Part shown: positions 18,607-28,019 of the stretch, piece by piece
Position numbering within the stretch: position 1 is the first letter of the stretch
Layout of the letters: every line of letters starts with the position of its first letter
Assembly: GCF_900114085.1 (NCBI RefSeq)
Contig: NZ_FORU01000014.1
Span: forward strand, 39,665-103,664
Reading direction: 5' to 3'
Length of the DNA stretch: 64,000 bases
From: Myroides guanonis
GTDB taxonomy: Bacteria; Bacteroidota; Bacteroidia; Flavobacteriales; Flavobacteriaceae
Notes under the pieces: model-generated
Database searches by the model: none
Seen by the model: only the letters and a program-made list of their open reading frames with translations
What the model was told of the DNA's origin: nothing
Position numbers and translations under genes: made by a program

Positions 18607-20133
18607 ATGGACAATACTATCAGTAAAATAGAGTTACGTAATCTACTAATCGATGATTATTTAGAATTAAAAAAATCAATGTTAGAGTCCTATAAAGGCT
18701 TAGAAGATTCTTATTGGTATAAAGGGGAAATTGAAAAACTCCTAAACGTTTTCCCAGAAGGTCAATTAGTCGTTTTAGTAGACGACGTAGTAGTTGGATC
18801 TGCATTATCCTTAATAGTCGATGAAAGACAAGCCATGTCAACTCATACATACGACATGATAACAGGAAATTCAACATTCTCAACACATAACCCTGATGGA
18901 GATATTCTATACGGAATAGATGTTTTTATACATCCGAAATACCGAGGATTACGATTGGGAAGACGTTTATATGATGCCCGAAAAGAGATGTGTGAACAAC
19001 TTAATTTGAAATCAATTGTATTTGCGGGTCGCATCCCCAACTATTCAAAATATTCAGATGAACTAACACCAAAGCAATATTTAGATAAAGTAAAAGCAAA
19101 AGAAATTCATGACCCAGTAATGTCTTTTCAATTAAGTAATGACTTTCACATGGTTCGATTAATGCGCAATTATCTAGAGGGAGACACTAGTTCAAAAGAT
19201 TATGCAGTATTATTGGAGTGGAATAATATTTTCTATGAAAAATCTCCACAATTAATCAATGCAAAAAAAAGTGTAATTAGACTTGGTTTAATCCAATGGC
19301 AAATGCGATTACTAAATGATTTAGAAGAATTCTTCGATCAAGCAGAGTTTTTTATAAATGCTGTTGCTGATTATGAAAGCGATTTTGCTATGTTTCCAGA
19401 ATTATTCACAGCGCCATTAATGGCAGATTACAATCACTTATCAGAAGCCGATGCCATAAGAGAATTAGCTCGATATACAGATCCAATTCGAAAGAGGTTT
19501 CAAGAATTTGCTATTTCTTATAATATCAATATAATTACTGGTAGCATGCCCTATTTACTAGATGGTTCACTATATAATGTCGGGTTCCTTTGTAAAAGAG
19601 ATGGAACTTACGATATGTATTCAAAAATCCATATAACTCCTAATGAAGTTCACTATTGGGGAATGAAAGGCGGTTCTAAAATACAAACCTTTGACACAGA
19701 TTGTGGTAAGATAGGAATAATGATATGTTACGATGTTGAATTCCCAGAACTTTCTCGTTTATTAGCGGATCAAGGTATGGACATATTATTTGTTCCATTT
19801 TTAACAGACACTCAAAATGGTTATACCCGTGTACGTAATTGTGCTCAAGCACGTGCTATTGAAAATGAATGCTATGTTGCTATAGCTGGTTGTGTCGGGA
19901 ATTTGCCTAAGGTGAATAACATGGACATCCAATTTGCACAAACTGCAGTCTTTACACCTTCTGATTTTGCGTTTCCAACAAATGGAGTTAAAGCAGAAGC
20001 AACACCAAACACAGAAATGACTTTAATTGTTGACGTTGACGTCGATCTCTTAAAGGAACTACACGAACATGGTAGTGTGCGAGTGAAAAAAGATAGACGT
20101 TCAGACTTATATAGAACTATCAAACTGAAATAA
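18607..20133 (+). CDS. Fusion of GNAT acetyltransferase and carbon-nitrogen hydrolase (nitrilase superfamily)
   Basis: A two-domain cytoplasmic enzyme of 508 residues. Residues about 1-215 are a GNAT fold with the acetyl-CoA loop HPKYRGLRLG (110-118). Residues about 222-505 are a nitrilase-superfamily amidase with the full catalytic triad E265 (MFPELF), K340 (YSKIHITPNE) and C374 (ICYDVEFPE). This combined architecture recurs in Bacteroidetes and some Proteobacteria. A linked acetylation/deamidation reaction is plausible, but the substrate is unknown. It is followed 3 bases later by a small zinc-ribbon gene, so the two are co-transcribed up to the terminator at 20507. All residues I would expect for activity are present. 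Confidence 0.9.
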   Translation: MDNTISKIELRNLLIDDYLELKKSMLESYKGLEDSYWYKGEIEKLLNVFPEGQLVVLVDDVVVGSALSLIVDERQAMSTHTYDMITGNSTFSTHNPDGDILYGIDVFIHPKYRGLRLGRRLYDARKEMCEQLNLKSIVFAGRIPNYSKYSDELTPKQYLDKVKAKEIHDPVMSFQLSNDFHMVRLMRNYLEGDTSSKDYAVLLEWNNIFYEKSPQLINAKKSVIRLGLIQWQMRLLNDLEEFFDQAEFFINAVADYESDFAMFPELFTAPLMADYNHLSEADAIRELARYTDPIRKRFQEFAISYNINIITGSMPYLLDGSLYNVGFLCKRDGTYDMYSKIHITPNEVHYWGMKGGSKIQTFDTDCGKIGIMICYDVEFPELSRLLADQGMDILFVPFLTDTQNGYTRVRNCAQARAIENECYVAIAGCVGNLPKVNNMDIQFAQTAVFTPSDFAFPTNGVKAEATPNTEMTLIVDVDVDLLKELHEHGSVRVKKDRRSDLYRTIKLK

Positions 20134-20136
20134 ATT

Positions 20137-20481
20137 ATGAGAGTCTGTTTAGAATGTAGTGAAAAACTTATTGGAAGAGAAGATAAAAAATTTTGCAATG
20201 ATGCTTGTCGAAATGCGTATAATAATAAGATAAACAAAGACAGTAGCAACTTAATGCGAAATACTAATAACCAATTGCGAAAAAACTACCGCATTCTATC
20301 AAAGTACAATAAAGAAAATAAAACCAAGATTTCTAAACAAATCTTACAACAAAAGGGTTTTGATTTTCAACTAATGACTAGTTTATATAAGACAAAAAAC
20401 GGCAATGAATATTTTTTTATTTATAATCAAGGTTATATGTTCTTAGAAGAAGATATATGTCTTTTGGTAAAACGTGAATAA
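20137..20481 (+). CDS. Small zinc-ribbon protein (DUF2116-like N-terminus)
   Basis: A 114-residue protein of unknown role. Residues 4-25 hold four cysteines as CLEC and FCNDACR (pattern CxxC-x13-CxxxC), a treble-clef or zinc-ribbon knuckle of the DUF2116 kind. A basic, asparagine-rich helical stretch follows, then a C-terminal segment ending YMFLEEDICLLVKRE. It starts 3 bases after the GNAT-nitrilase stop and shares its terminator, so it is probably translated from the same message. Zinc or nucleic-acid binding is a guess from the knuckle and the basic region. Confidence 0.75.
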   Translation: MRVCLECSEKLIGREDKKFCNDACRNAYNNKINKDSSNLMRNTNNQLRKNYRILSKYNKENKTKISKQILQQKGFDFQLMTSLYKTKNGNEYFFIYNQGYMFLEEDICLLVKRE

Positions 20482-20506
20482 CTAAGAAAATTAGCTCTTA
20501 AAAATC

Positions 20507-20540
20507 AAAATGGTGACTTTATTATTAAAGTCACCATTTT
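20507..20540. terminator. Bidirectional terminator between convergent genes
   Basis: A perfect 15-bp stem, AAAATGGTGACTTTA with TAAAGTCACCATTTT, has a 4-base loop. A/T ends make it usable from both strands, for the zinc-ribbon gene on the left and the phosphodiesterase gene on the right. Confidence 0.9.
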
Positions 20541-20560
20541 AAATATACATAACTTCTACA

Positions 20561-21820
20561 CTATAGAATTAAATCAATCAATCGTTCATCCCCATCAATT
20601 TGTTCATTAACTTCTAATCCGAGCATTTTTGCCAACAAAGGGTAAATATGAATATTCTCTACTTTATCTATTATCTTCGGCTTCACTGAATTTCCCCAAA
20701 CAAGAAAAGTTGCATTCATATTTTCAACTTCATACGGATCATATCCATGAGCTCCAGGAATTGGCTTTCCATTTGAAAAAAGATATGGAGCCTTTGCTAA
20801 TAACACGATATCGCCTATTCTAGCATATCTATCCTCCTTAGCATCAAAATGTAAATGACTTGGTATATTTTCCTTTAAATATACCTCAAATTGATTATTT
20901 TGTCCACTTTTTATAAGATTATAGAAAGATAAAACATCCTTTTTATCTTTTACAAAAACACTAATATAAGTTCCATTACTTACAATATCAACTTTATTCT
21001 CATCCACCTTGATAGGAAATATAATTGGGTTAGCTTGATCAACTGCATTCATTCCATGATCAGATACAAAAACAAAATACACAGGTAAATCTAATTTACT
21101 AACTACTTCATTTAACTTTTTTAAACTCTCATCGACAAATCTAACTGCAGTTTCAGTTTCACTTGAATCTGGACCGTAAGTGTGTCCTGCATGATCTACT
21201 TCCGGCATATAAAATGTAATCAAATGTGGTCTACGATCCTCAGGTAGAAGTAACCATTCCTTCACCTCATTTATTCTATCATCAATAGGAGTAGTTTCTG
21301 AATACTTATAAAAATAAGTAGGTAAAAATCCTTTTATTGGCGCTTCAGAACCTGGCCAATAATAACACGCAGTTAACATATTATTTTGTTCCGCCAAAAC
21401 CCAAATTGGAGTTCCTCCGTACCATTTTGGATTAACAATTGCTTTTTTATTTCTCAATGAGTATCGTTCTCCTGATTTAACATCAATCATATTATTCCCT
21501 ACCAAACCATGATGTGAAGGATATAAACCTGTTACAATACTATAATGATTAGGAAAAGTAACAGAAGGAAAAGATGGAATCAACGCCAAAGATCTAACAC
21601 CTTTTTTACTAATTCTCTTTAGAAATTCAGCATTATACTTTTCGATATAGTCATATCTAAAACCATCCGCAGAAATCAATATTACATAAGGTTTGTTAAG
21701 TTGCTGTTTAGAATTAAATCGCTTTTCAACCACAATTTGGTTCTCAATATCTTGAGCATAATTAGAGGCACTAATCATTAGTATCATCAGTCCGATGATT
21801 ATATGGATAAAAGATTTCAT
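20561..21820 (-). CDS. Ectonucleotide pyrophosphatase/phosphodiesterase (NPP family)
   Basis: An exported alkaline phosphatase-superfamily diesterase of 419 residues from the start at 21820. The frame is open to 21871, but 21820 begins a clean signal peptide (ending YAQ near residue 23) and a 7/8 -7-like element lies at 21849-21856. The NPP active site is complete: D52 in ISADGFRYD, nucleophile T88 in SFPSVTFPNH with N91, EVDHAGHTYGPDS, FVSDHGM and PGAHGYD. Members hydrolyse nucleotide or phospholipid phosphodiesters. The substrate is not readable here. Unlike the PafA-like enzyme at 6231-7880, the Asn after the nucleophile marks the NPP branch. Confidence 0.9.
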   Translation of the reverse strand: MKSFIHIIIGLMILMISASNYAQDIENQIVVEKRFNSKQQLNKPYVILISADGFRYDYIEKYNAEFLKRISKKGVRSLALIPSFPSVTFPNHYSIVTGLYPSHHGLVGNNMIDVKSGERYSLRNKKAIVNPKWYGGTPIWVLAEQNNMLTACYYWPGSEAPIKGFLPTYFYKYSETTPIDDRINEVKEWLLLPEDRRPHLITFYMPEVDHAGHTYGPDSSETETAVRFVDESLKKLNEVVSKLDLPVYFVFVSDHGMNAVDQANPIIFPIKVDENKVDIVSNGTYISVFVKDKKDVLSFYNLIKSGQNNQFEVYLKENIPSHLHFDAKEDRYARIGDIVLLAKAPYLFSNGKPIPGAHGYDPYEVENMNATFLVWGNSVKPKIIDKVENIHIYPLLAKMLGLEVNEQIDGDERLIDLIL

Positions 21821-21930
21821 GATAAAAGAAGTTTGAGTTATATCAAGCCAAATATCGGTCATTAATTTCACATCTAATTTTACTCTCTTTCTTTTATATT
21901 TTATTTAAGTCTATCCTAATTAAATACCTA

Positions 21931-21962
21931 AAACAAAAAGGACGCCTTTATAGGGCGCCCTT
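21931..21962 (-). terminator. Terminator after the OmpA/PorP pair
   Basis: The imperfect stem AAGGACGCC with GGGCGCCCTT (21938-21962) contains one mismatch. On the minus strand it is followed by TTTTTGTTTT, just past the OmpA-family stop codon. Confidence 0.78.
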
Positions 21963-21994
21963 CTTAATAATCTAACTTAAAAACTTAGTATAAT

Positions 21995-23890
21995 CTATTT
22001 TTTGATAATCATGAACTCTGACCTACGATTAATAGCGTGCTCTTCTTCTGTACAATTATCTCCGCAATTAATCTTCGGTTGGCTTTCTCCATAACCTTCA
22101 GACTCTAAACGATAACCTTCTATACCTTTTGACAATATATATTGAGCGGTAGTAGTTGCTCTTTGTTGTGATAACTTTAAGTTATAAACATCACTTCCTC
22201 TTGTATCAGTATGAGACCCAATTTTTATTCTCATATTAGGATGACGTTTCATCACCTGAACTAATTTATCTAACTCAAATGCACCTTCTCTTGTAATATT
22301 ACTTTTATTAAACTCAAAGTAAATATCTCCCAATAAAATTTGTTCTTCTTTTATAATTACTTCGATCGGTCTTAAAGTTACAGCTACTTGCTGACGTCCC
22401 CCTTTATGCAATGGTATCTCTACTGTTTTACTCTCGAAATCTTGCTTAGAGACTTGAAGATTAAAAAACTTATTACAATCAACTACATACTCAACAATAC
22501 CTCGATAATCTGATGTCCTTGTTTCAATTAAATTTCTACGGTCATCAAATATAGCAACTGTAGCACCAGCCAACACTTCACCCGTTTTTTCATTACTCAC
22601 AGTAATATACATCTCTGTATTACAGATAGGAATTGCTTTATAGATATCATCTCTACCAACTCTATTTGTAGAAAAGAAACCTATGTTCTTAACTGGGTAA
22701 AAAGAAAATGAGAAATCATCTTTAGCTGTATTAATAGGAGTACCTAAATTTTTAGGTTCCGCTCGTGGAATTACTAAATCAATAACATAAACATCTAATC
22801 CACCAAATCCTTTTCTAGAATCAGAAGCAAAATACAATTTATCATCTTCAGCAATAAAAGGGAATGACTCACGCCCCTCTGTATTCACTTGGCTACCCAT
22901 ATTCAATGGAACTCCATAAGATCCATCTTCATATAGTGCTACTTTCCATACATCCATTCCTCCCATAGTACCTGGCATGTCAGAAGCAAAATACAATGTT
23001 TTACCATCTGCGCTTAAACTAGGATTACTTACAGAATAATCTTTCCCATTAAATGGAACTGGTTCAAAATTAGTCCATTTTTTACCTTTCATTGTAGCTT
23101 TATATAAACTAACCTTTCCAAGTTTAATTCTCTTAGACTTATTTTTTACATAATCCCCTTGACGGAAACTTTCTGTAGCGAAAAACATAGTTTTCCCATC
23201 CTGACTAATTGTTGCTGGACCATCATGATACTGTGTGTTAATTTCAGACACAGCCTCAACATCAATTAAAGGATTCTCAACTCCCTTATATTTTGCTCTA
23301 TATAAATCTAAATAAGGTTGCTCATTCCATCCATATTTTTTTCCCTTTTCCGCTCTAGTAGAAGCAAAATAAACAGTATCATGCTTTGTCATAAACGCAC
23401 CAAAATCAGATGATTTTAAATCGTTAATTCCAGTATCTTGAAATGTGAACAACTCTTCTTGACTACGAAGTCTAGGTATGTAATCAGGTTCACGAAGAAA
23501 TGCAATAGAACGTTGATCATCAGGGACCATTTTTGCAAATTGCTTCATAACTTCGTTAGAAGTATCATATCTTCCACTTGCTTTAAGCATTTGTGCATAA
23601 CGATAATAAATCTCTGCATCTTGTGCTGGGCCATTCTCAATCAACTTCGCATAATTCTTAGCTGCCTCAACAGTATTAAAAACGTTGTAATAGCAATCAG
23701 CAAGTTGTTGATATACATAAACATCTGTCTTAGCACCTCTAACCATCTTTTGATAAACTGCAGCCGCTTCGACAAACTCATAATTATTATAATGAGTATC
23801 TGCAACTTCTAATGGAGTTTTTGCTTTTTGTTGGGCATGTCCGAAAAACATAACCCCAGCAAAAAATAAACCTACGTATAATTTCTTCAT
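21995..23890 (-). CDS. OmpA-family protein with TPR and PD40-type repeats (type IX secretion-associated)
   Basis: A 631-residue cell-envelope protein. It has a signal peptide (about 1-20, ending GHAQ), TPR-like helices (about 25-135), and a beta-propeller of repeats with the recurrent LYFASD / MFFATE strands and G-x-D motifs (about 165-420). A carboxypeptidase-regulatory-like beta-sandwich (about 425-510) precedes a C-terminal OmpA peptidoglycan-binding domain (about 520-631, FEFNKSNITREG and GSHTDTRGSDVYNLKLSQQRA). This layout matches PorE/SprE-neighbouring OmpA proteins encoded downstream of PorP/SprF proteins in gliding and T9SS loci. It lies 33 bases after the PorP-like gene, so they form one operon. 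An attachment role between periplasmic peptidoglycan and the outer-membrane partner is inferred. Confidence 0.85.
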   Translation of the reverse strand: MKKLYVGLFFAGVMFFGHAQQKAKTPLEVADTHYNNYEFVEAAAVYQKMVRGAKTDVYVYQQLADCYYNVFNTVEAAKNYAKLIENGPAQDAEIYYRYAQMLKASGRYDTSNEVMKQFAKMVPDDQRSIAFLREPDYIPRLRSQEELFTFQDTGINDLKSSDFGAFMTKHDTVYFASTRAEKGKKYGWNEQPYLDLYRAKYKGVENPLIDVEAVSEINTQYHDGPATISQDGKTMFFATESFRQGDYVKNKSKRIKLGKVSLYKATMKGKKWTNFEPVPFNGKDYSVSNPSLSADGKTLYFASDMPGTMGGMDVWKVALYEDGSYGVPLNMGSQVNTEGRESFPFIAEDDKLYFASDSRKGFGGLDVYVIDLVIPRAEPKNLGTPINTAKDDFSFSFYPVKNIGFFSTNRVGRDDIYKAIPICNTEMYITVSNEKTGEVLAGATVAIFDDRRNLIETRTSDYRGIVEYVVDCNKFFNLQVSKQDFESKTVEIPLHKGGRQQVAVTLRPIEVIIKEEQILLGDIYFEFNKSNITREGAFELDKLVQVMKRHPNMRIKIGSHTDTRGSDVYNLKLSQQRATTTAQYILSKGIEGYRLESEGYGESQPKINCGDNCTEEEHAINRRSEFMIIKK

Positions 23891-23923
23891 AATTGTATCG
23901 TATCGTATTAGCTTAATAATAAA

Positions 23924-24865
23924 TTAGAAATATCTCGGTGAACTTGATACTTTTCGTGAAAAGAAAATATCATATAACAAGATAAATTCATGGGAAGCTT
24001 TTCCTTTAACATTTAAATCAGACATCACGTGATCATAAGCATATCCCACTCTCAGATTAGGTAATAATCTGTAATTAATCATACCACCAACAGCATCTTC
24101 TAATCTATATGTCGCACCCACTTCCAATTTATCCATAAACAATGCATTAAAAGAAACATCAAAGGAAATAGGAGAGTTCATCGCATATTTAACCATTGCT
24201 GAAGGTTTCAACTTAAGCATGTCATTCACCTCAAACACATATCCCCCGGTTAGAAACATATGTATTTCCTGAGAACCGTATTGCTTTCCATCATAATCCA
24301 AATAAGTACCCTTTAAAAGGTTAGGAACCCCTAAACCAACATAGTAATTCTCTGAATAGTAAAATGCTCCTAAACCAACGTTGAAAAGTGTAGATTTTGA
24401 ATCCTCTGCAAATGCATTGTCACCACTTTGTGGCAAATGTCCAACTCCTCCTTCTCCTCCCATTCCGATTTCGGAAAACAATCCAATATCATGCATAGTT
24501 ACACCGGCCTTTAAACCCAATGCCAAATGTTGATTATTTCCCAAATCTAATGTATAAGAGAAATCTCCATAAATATTGTTTTCAGTGACTGGTCCAACTT
24601 TATCTGAAATAGCAGAAAGTCCCAATCCAACGTTTTTACCCACACGCTTATGTCCGAACAAAGTTGTTGTAACAGGAGCTCCTTCTAAACCAACCCATTG
24701 GCGACGATGTAATGCCCCTAATGACAAAGCTTCTGTTGAACCAGCATAAGCGGGATTCAACACACTTTGATTATACATATACTGCGAATAATGAGGGTTC
24801 TGTTGAGCTTGTACATCTGCAACAAAAATAAATGCAGCGCATGCTAATAAATATAATTTCTTCAT
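23924..24865 (-). CDS. PorP/SprF family type IX secretion outer-membrane protein
   Basis: A 313-residue outer-membrane beta-barrel protein. The signal peptide ends VQAQ at about residue 21. The mature start NPHYSQYMYNQSVLNPAYAGS is the hallmark of the PorP/SprF family, followed by RRQWVGLEGAP and alternating strands ending SRKVSSSPRYF. PorP/SprF members support secretion or surface attachment of particular T9SS cargo such as gliding adhesins. It heads a two-gene operon with the OmpA-family protein. The large adhesin gene that often precedes such pairs is absent: the next gene upstream is divergent hflX. Confidence 0.9.
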   Translation of the reverse strand: MKKLYLLACAAFIFVADVQAQQNPHYSQYMYNQSVLNPAYAGSTEALSLGALHRRQWVGLEGAPVTTTLFGHKRVGKNVGLGLSAISDKVGPVTENNIYGDFSYTLDLGNNQHLALGLKAGVTMHDIGLFSEIGMGGEGGVGHLPQSGDNAFAEDSKSTLFNVGLGAFYYSENYYVGLGVPNLLKGTYLDYDGKQYGSQEIHMFLTGGYVFEVNDMLKLKPSAMVKYAMNSPISFDVSFNALFMDKLEVGATYRLEDAVGGMINYRLLPNLRVGYAYDHVMSDLNVKGKASHEFILLYDIFFSRKVSSSPRYF

Positions 24866-25242
24866 AATTTACACGTTTTTAAATCACATTAAGGGGCTTA
24901 AAATTTCTTTGAAAAATAATAATATTAAAAGTTTATTTCAATTTTAACCAAATTACTTATTTACAAACAATAGACACATCGATTTTTTAAAATTTTCATC
25001 TCAAAATTCCAATATCGAAACTAGAGATAAAAGACAGTAAAATCAACACTTTACTCTTTACTTTTGCACTAAATTCATTAGTTAATTTTTCAAATATAAG
25101 AATAAATAATTAGCTTTTCATTAACACCAAATGTTAAAAAAAATATTTTGACATTTTTCTAATTAAATTTAAGGATCATCTATAAAACAACAAGTTATCA
25201 TTCATAAAATTCTTATTACTTTTGTAATACAAAATATAAGTT
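24866..25242. other. 377-bp divergent intergenic region, porP-like / hflX
   Basis: A very A+T-rich stretch with promoter-like elements for both directions. CAAATATA at 25091-25098 reads TATATTTG on the minus strand, and TACTTTTG occurs at 25059-25066 and 25217-25224 on the plus strand. I see no ORF, RNA gene or stable hairpin. Confidence 0.5.
25217..25224 (+). promoter_or_regulatory. -7 promoter element for hflX
   Basis: TACTTTTG matches TAnnTTTG 18 bases before the ATG at 25243. A second copy at 25059-25066 could be a distal start. Confidence 0.6.
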
Positions 25243-26484
25243 ATGTTAGACAAAGAAGAGATTAATTTTGAGCGTTCTGTTATTGTAGGAATTGTCACTC
25301 AAGAACAAGATGAAGACAAGCTTAAAGAATATCTAGACGAACTAGAGTTTTTAACTTATACTGCAGGTGGACAAGTTCTTAAAAGATTCACACAAAAAAT
25401 GGACAAACCTAACCCTAAAACTTTTATGGGTACGGGTAAGATAGAAGAAATCCATACATATATTATTGAAAACAACATTGATACAGTTATTTTTGACGAT
25501 GAACTAACCCCTGCTCAGCAAAAAAATATTACACGCGTTTTAGATTGTAAAGTTCTAGATAGAACTAACCTCATATTAGATATTTTTGCTCAAAGAGCAC
25601 AAACATCTTATGCTAGAACTCAAGTAGAACTAGCTCAATTTCAATATTTGCTACCAAGATTATCTGGAATGTGGACTCACTTAGAACGTCAACGTGGAGG
25701 TATAGGTATGCGTGGCCCCGGAGAAACAGAGATTGAAACAGATAGACGAATCGTTCGCGATAGAATATCTCTTCTTAGAGACAAGCTGAAGATAATAGAT
25801 AAGCAAATGGCTTCACAAAGGGGTAATAGAGGAGCAATGGTTCGTGTAGCTCTGGTTGGTTACACCAACGTGGGAAAATCTACCCTGATGAATGCTATTG
25901 GAAAAAGTGAAGTATTTGTTGAAAACAAACTTTTTGCTACCCTAGATACTACTGTTAGAAAAATTGTAATCGGAAACTTACCTTTTTTGCTTACTGACAC
26001 TGTAGGTTTTATCAGAAAGCTCCCTACTCAGTTGATTGAATCCTTTAAAAGTACACTGGACGAGGTAAGAGAAGCAGATTTACTATTACATGTTGTAGAC
26101 ATCTCTCATCATGAATTTGAAAACCACATTGACTCAGTAAATCAAATTCTTAAAGATATAAAAAGCGCCAACAAACCTACCATCATGGTTTTCAACAAGA
26201 TAGACGCCTATATACCAGACCAAATTGAAGAAGATGATTTAATAACAGAAAGGACTTCAAAACACTATAGTATAGAAGAATGGAAAAAAACTTGGATGGC
26301 TAAAGTGGGAGAAAACAATACGATATTCATATCTGCTACTAATAAAGAAAACTTCGATGAGTTCCGTGAAAAAATTTATAGCGCTGTAAGACAAATACAC
26401 ATTACCCGTTTTCCTTATAATGATTTCTTATATCCTGACTTTAAAGATATTCAAGAAGAAGAAAAAGAAGAAGGAGAAAATTAA
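25243..26484 (+). CDS. hflX: GTPase HflX
   Basis: A 413-residue ribosome-associated GTPase that splits or rescues stalled 70S ribosomes under stress. The N-terminal HflX domain (about 1-190) includes the family signature GPGETEIETDRR. The Era-like G domain has G1 GYTNVGKST, the G2 region LFATLDTTVRK, G3 DTVGFIRKLP, G4 NKID and a G5-like ISATN. The C-terminal tail ends in an acidic EEEKEEGEN stretch. The length is usual for the family. The gene is transcribed alone from its own promoter and ends at a strong bidirectional terminator. Confidence 0.96.
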   Translation: MLDKEEINFERSVIVGIVTQEQDEDKLKEYLDELEFLTYTAGGQVLKRFTQKMDKPNPKTFMGTGKIEEIHTYIIENNIDTVIFDDELTPAQQKNITRVLDCKVLDRTNLILDIFAQRAQTSYARTQVELAQFQYLLPRLSGMWTHLERQRGGIGMRGPGETEIETDRRIVRDRISLLRDKLKIIDKQMASQRGNRGAMVRVALVGYTNVGKSTLMNAIGKSEVFVENKLFATLDTTVRKIVIGNLPFLLTDTVGFIRKLPTQLIESFKSTLDEVREADLLLHVVDISHHEFENHIDSVNQILKDIKSANKPTIMVFNKIDAYIPDQIEEDDLITERTSKHYSIEEWKKTWMAKVGENNTIFISATNKENFDEFREKIYSAVRQIHITRFPYNDFLYPDFKDIQEEEKEEGEN

Positions 26485-26547
26485 TACAAGTAGTTGTCTC
26501 TCGTTTTTAGAGAACTAAACAAAGATATTCGTAAAATAGATAAATAT

Positions 26548-26584
26548 AAAAAGGTCGTAAAACACTGTGTTTTACGACCTTTTT
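26548..26584. terminator. Strong bidirectional terminator, hflX / DUF3078
   Basis: A near-perfect 18-base inverted repeat, AAAAAGGTCGTAAAACAC with GTGTTTTACGACCTTTTT, lies between convergent genes. A and T ends give a U-tract on either strand. Confidence 0.93.
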
Positions 26585-26603
26585 ATATTATATATGAGTG
26601 TAA

Positions 26604-27443
26604 TTAAAAATTATAATTAAGGCCTAAACCGACCATCTCTCTAATTTGAAATCCTTTATAAGCGTTGTCATCATAAATTGCTTGAAAAGCAAGATTCGTA
26701 GAAAGGTATTTATTGATTTTCAATACAACATTTAATTGATAGTCAATATCAACATTTTGTGGATCTTCTAAATAGTTTGAATACAGATTCAAAATGTTCT
26801 CAATAGAAACATTTTCCATCAATTCAACTTTATAATAACCAGAAACTGAAGCACCTAATTCATATCTCATCGTTTTTCCTTGTTCAACACCAAAAGAGGA
26901 TCCAAGAGCTGTAAAATGATCATGAACAAAAATAAATCTTGAAGTTGCAGGAGCAATATTCACTTTCAAATTATCAGACTTCTTCCACAACATAACAGGT
27001 CCAATCTGTAAGTATGCAGGAGAGAAAAAATGTGAATTACGCAAATCTGTATTTGGATCTATACCTGCATCCATTTGAGTTTTGAAATTCAAGAATGCAG
27101 AATAATACCAATATCCAGAAGCTTTCTTTCCTAAAAGAGAATTGATTTCAATACGGTCATCCGTTTTCTTAGCCTCATCTCCTTTTAACTTAGTAATCCC
27201 ATAATTTAATTGCAATTTATTATCCCAAGTCCAATCTTCACTTTTATAGTTTATATCATAATTGACATTTACTGTTCCTGAGAAGTTATTATCCCCTCCA
27301 GCTTGCCAATTTGAAAAACTTGACTGGTTTGCTAATAATGCAAAATTACCTTTTGATGTCCACGTACTCAAAGTGTCAGCTTCTTGAGCTTGAACACCAT
27401 AAACAGACAATAGTCCCAAAAAACTTAATACGATTTTTTTCAT
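26604..27443 (-). CDS. DUF3078 outer-membrane beta-barrel-like protein
   Basis: A 279-residue exported protein with a signal peptide (about 1-19, ending VQAQ). The mature N-terminus WTSKGNFALLANQSSFSNWQAGGDN is characteristic of DUF3078. The remainder is alternating aromatic beta-strands ending in phenylalanine (LGLNYNF), as in outer-membrane barrels. Its function is unknown. In flavobacteria it commonly trails the suf genes and here it follows DUF2480. The promoter-like TTG-N20-TAGTTTTG at 27463-27493 suggests it can be expressed independently. Confidence 0.85.
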   Translation of the reverse strand: MKKIVLSFLGLLSVYGVQAQEADTLSTWTSKGNFALLANQSSFSNWQAGGDNNFSGTVNVNYDINYKSEDWTWDNKLQLNYGITKLKGDEAKKTDDRIEINSLLGKKASGYWYYSAFLNFKTQMDAGIDPNTDLRNSHFFSPAYLQIGPVMLWKKSDNLKVNIAPATSRFIFVHDHFTALGSSFGVEQGKTMRYELGASVSGYYKVELMENVSIENILNLYSNYLEDPQNVDIDYQLNVVLKINKYLSTNLAFQAIYDDNAYKGFQIREMVGLGLNYNF

Positions 27444-27462
27444 TTCTTTTCTAATTTTAACT

Positions 27463-27493
27463 CAAAACTAGCATTTTTGCATAAAAAAAACAA
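27463..27493 (-). promoter_or_regulatory. Promoter for the DUF3078 gene
   Basis: On the minus strand TTG (27493-27491), a 20-base spacer and TAGTTTTG (27470-27463) match the flavobacterial consensus, about 20 bases before the ATG at 27443. Confidence 0.6.
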
Positions 27494-27507
27494 ATAATTA
27501 TTAGTTT

Positions 27508-28017
27508 TTAAGACTTCTTCTTAAATATTGGAACTGCAGAGCAAGCTTCTCCAAACATAATGGAACGAGCATGAGCCATTAACTTTCGAGTTGCCAATAC
27601 ATAAGCCTCATCAGGTATAGGTTTTTTAGCACATCCTTTTATTATAACGGGTAGATTATCATAAACAGAATAATCTATGTCATTCAAGATATCCTGATAA
27701 ATTGAGGATTCAAGATGATTTAAATCACCTAGAAAAACTTTTTTTGCAATAGGTTGCAAATAGCTACTTACTAACATAAATGCCCATGAAGGTAATATAG
27801 CATCCGTAGAACAAGATAAAGCAACATAAGCGTCTTTAAATGTCACCCAATCAAAGTCTTTTAGAGCAGATCTAAACTCTTTTTCTTTTAATACAAATCC
27901 ATGAAATAACCATTGAGAAATATCCAATTCCATCCTTGGATTTTCAGGATAATAATCTTCTAGATCAAAAACCTTTAAAGCACTGTTAGATACTTTATTA
28001 ATAATTTCACCTTCCAT
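27508..28017 (-). CDS. DUF2480 family protein, suf-associated
   Basis: A 169-residue cytoplasmic protein of unknown function with no signal peptide or membrane segment. Its N-terminal EGEIINKVSNSALKVFDLEDYYP and C-terminal IIKGCAKKPIPDEAYVLATRKL are typical of DUF2480. The family occurs in Bacteroidetes immediately after SufS-SufE-SufT. It starts 2 bases after the sufT-like stop, so it is part of that transcript. A role in Fe-S assembly is inferred only from this constant position and the conserved GCAKK cysteine. Confidence 0.85.
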   Translation of the reverse strand: MEGEIINKVSNSALKVFDLEDYYPENPRMELDISQWLFHGFVLKEKEFRSALKDFDWVTFKDAYVALSCSTDAILPSWAFMLVSSYLQPIAKKVFLGDLNHLESSIYQDILNDIDYSVYDNLPVIIKGCAKKPIPDEAYVLATRKLMAHARSIMFGEACSAVPIFKKKS

Positions 28018-28019
28018 AA

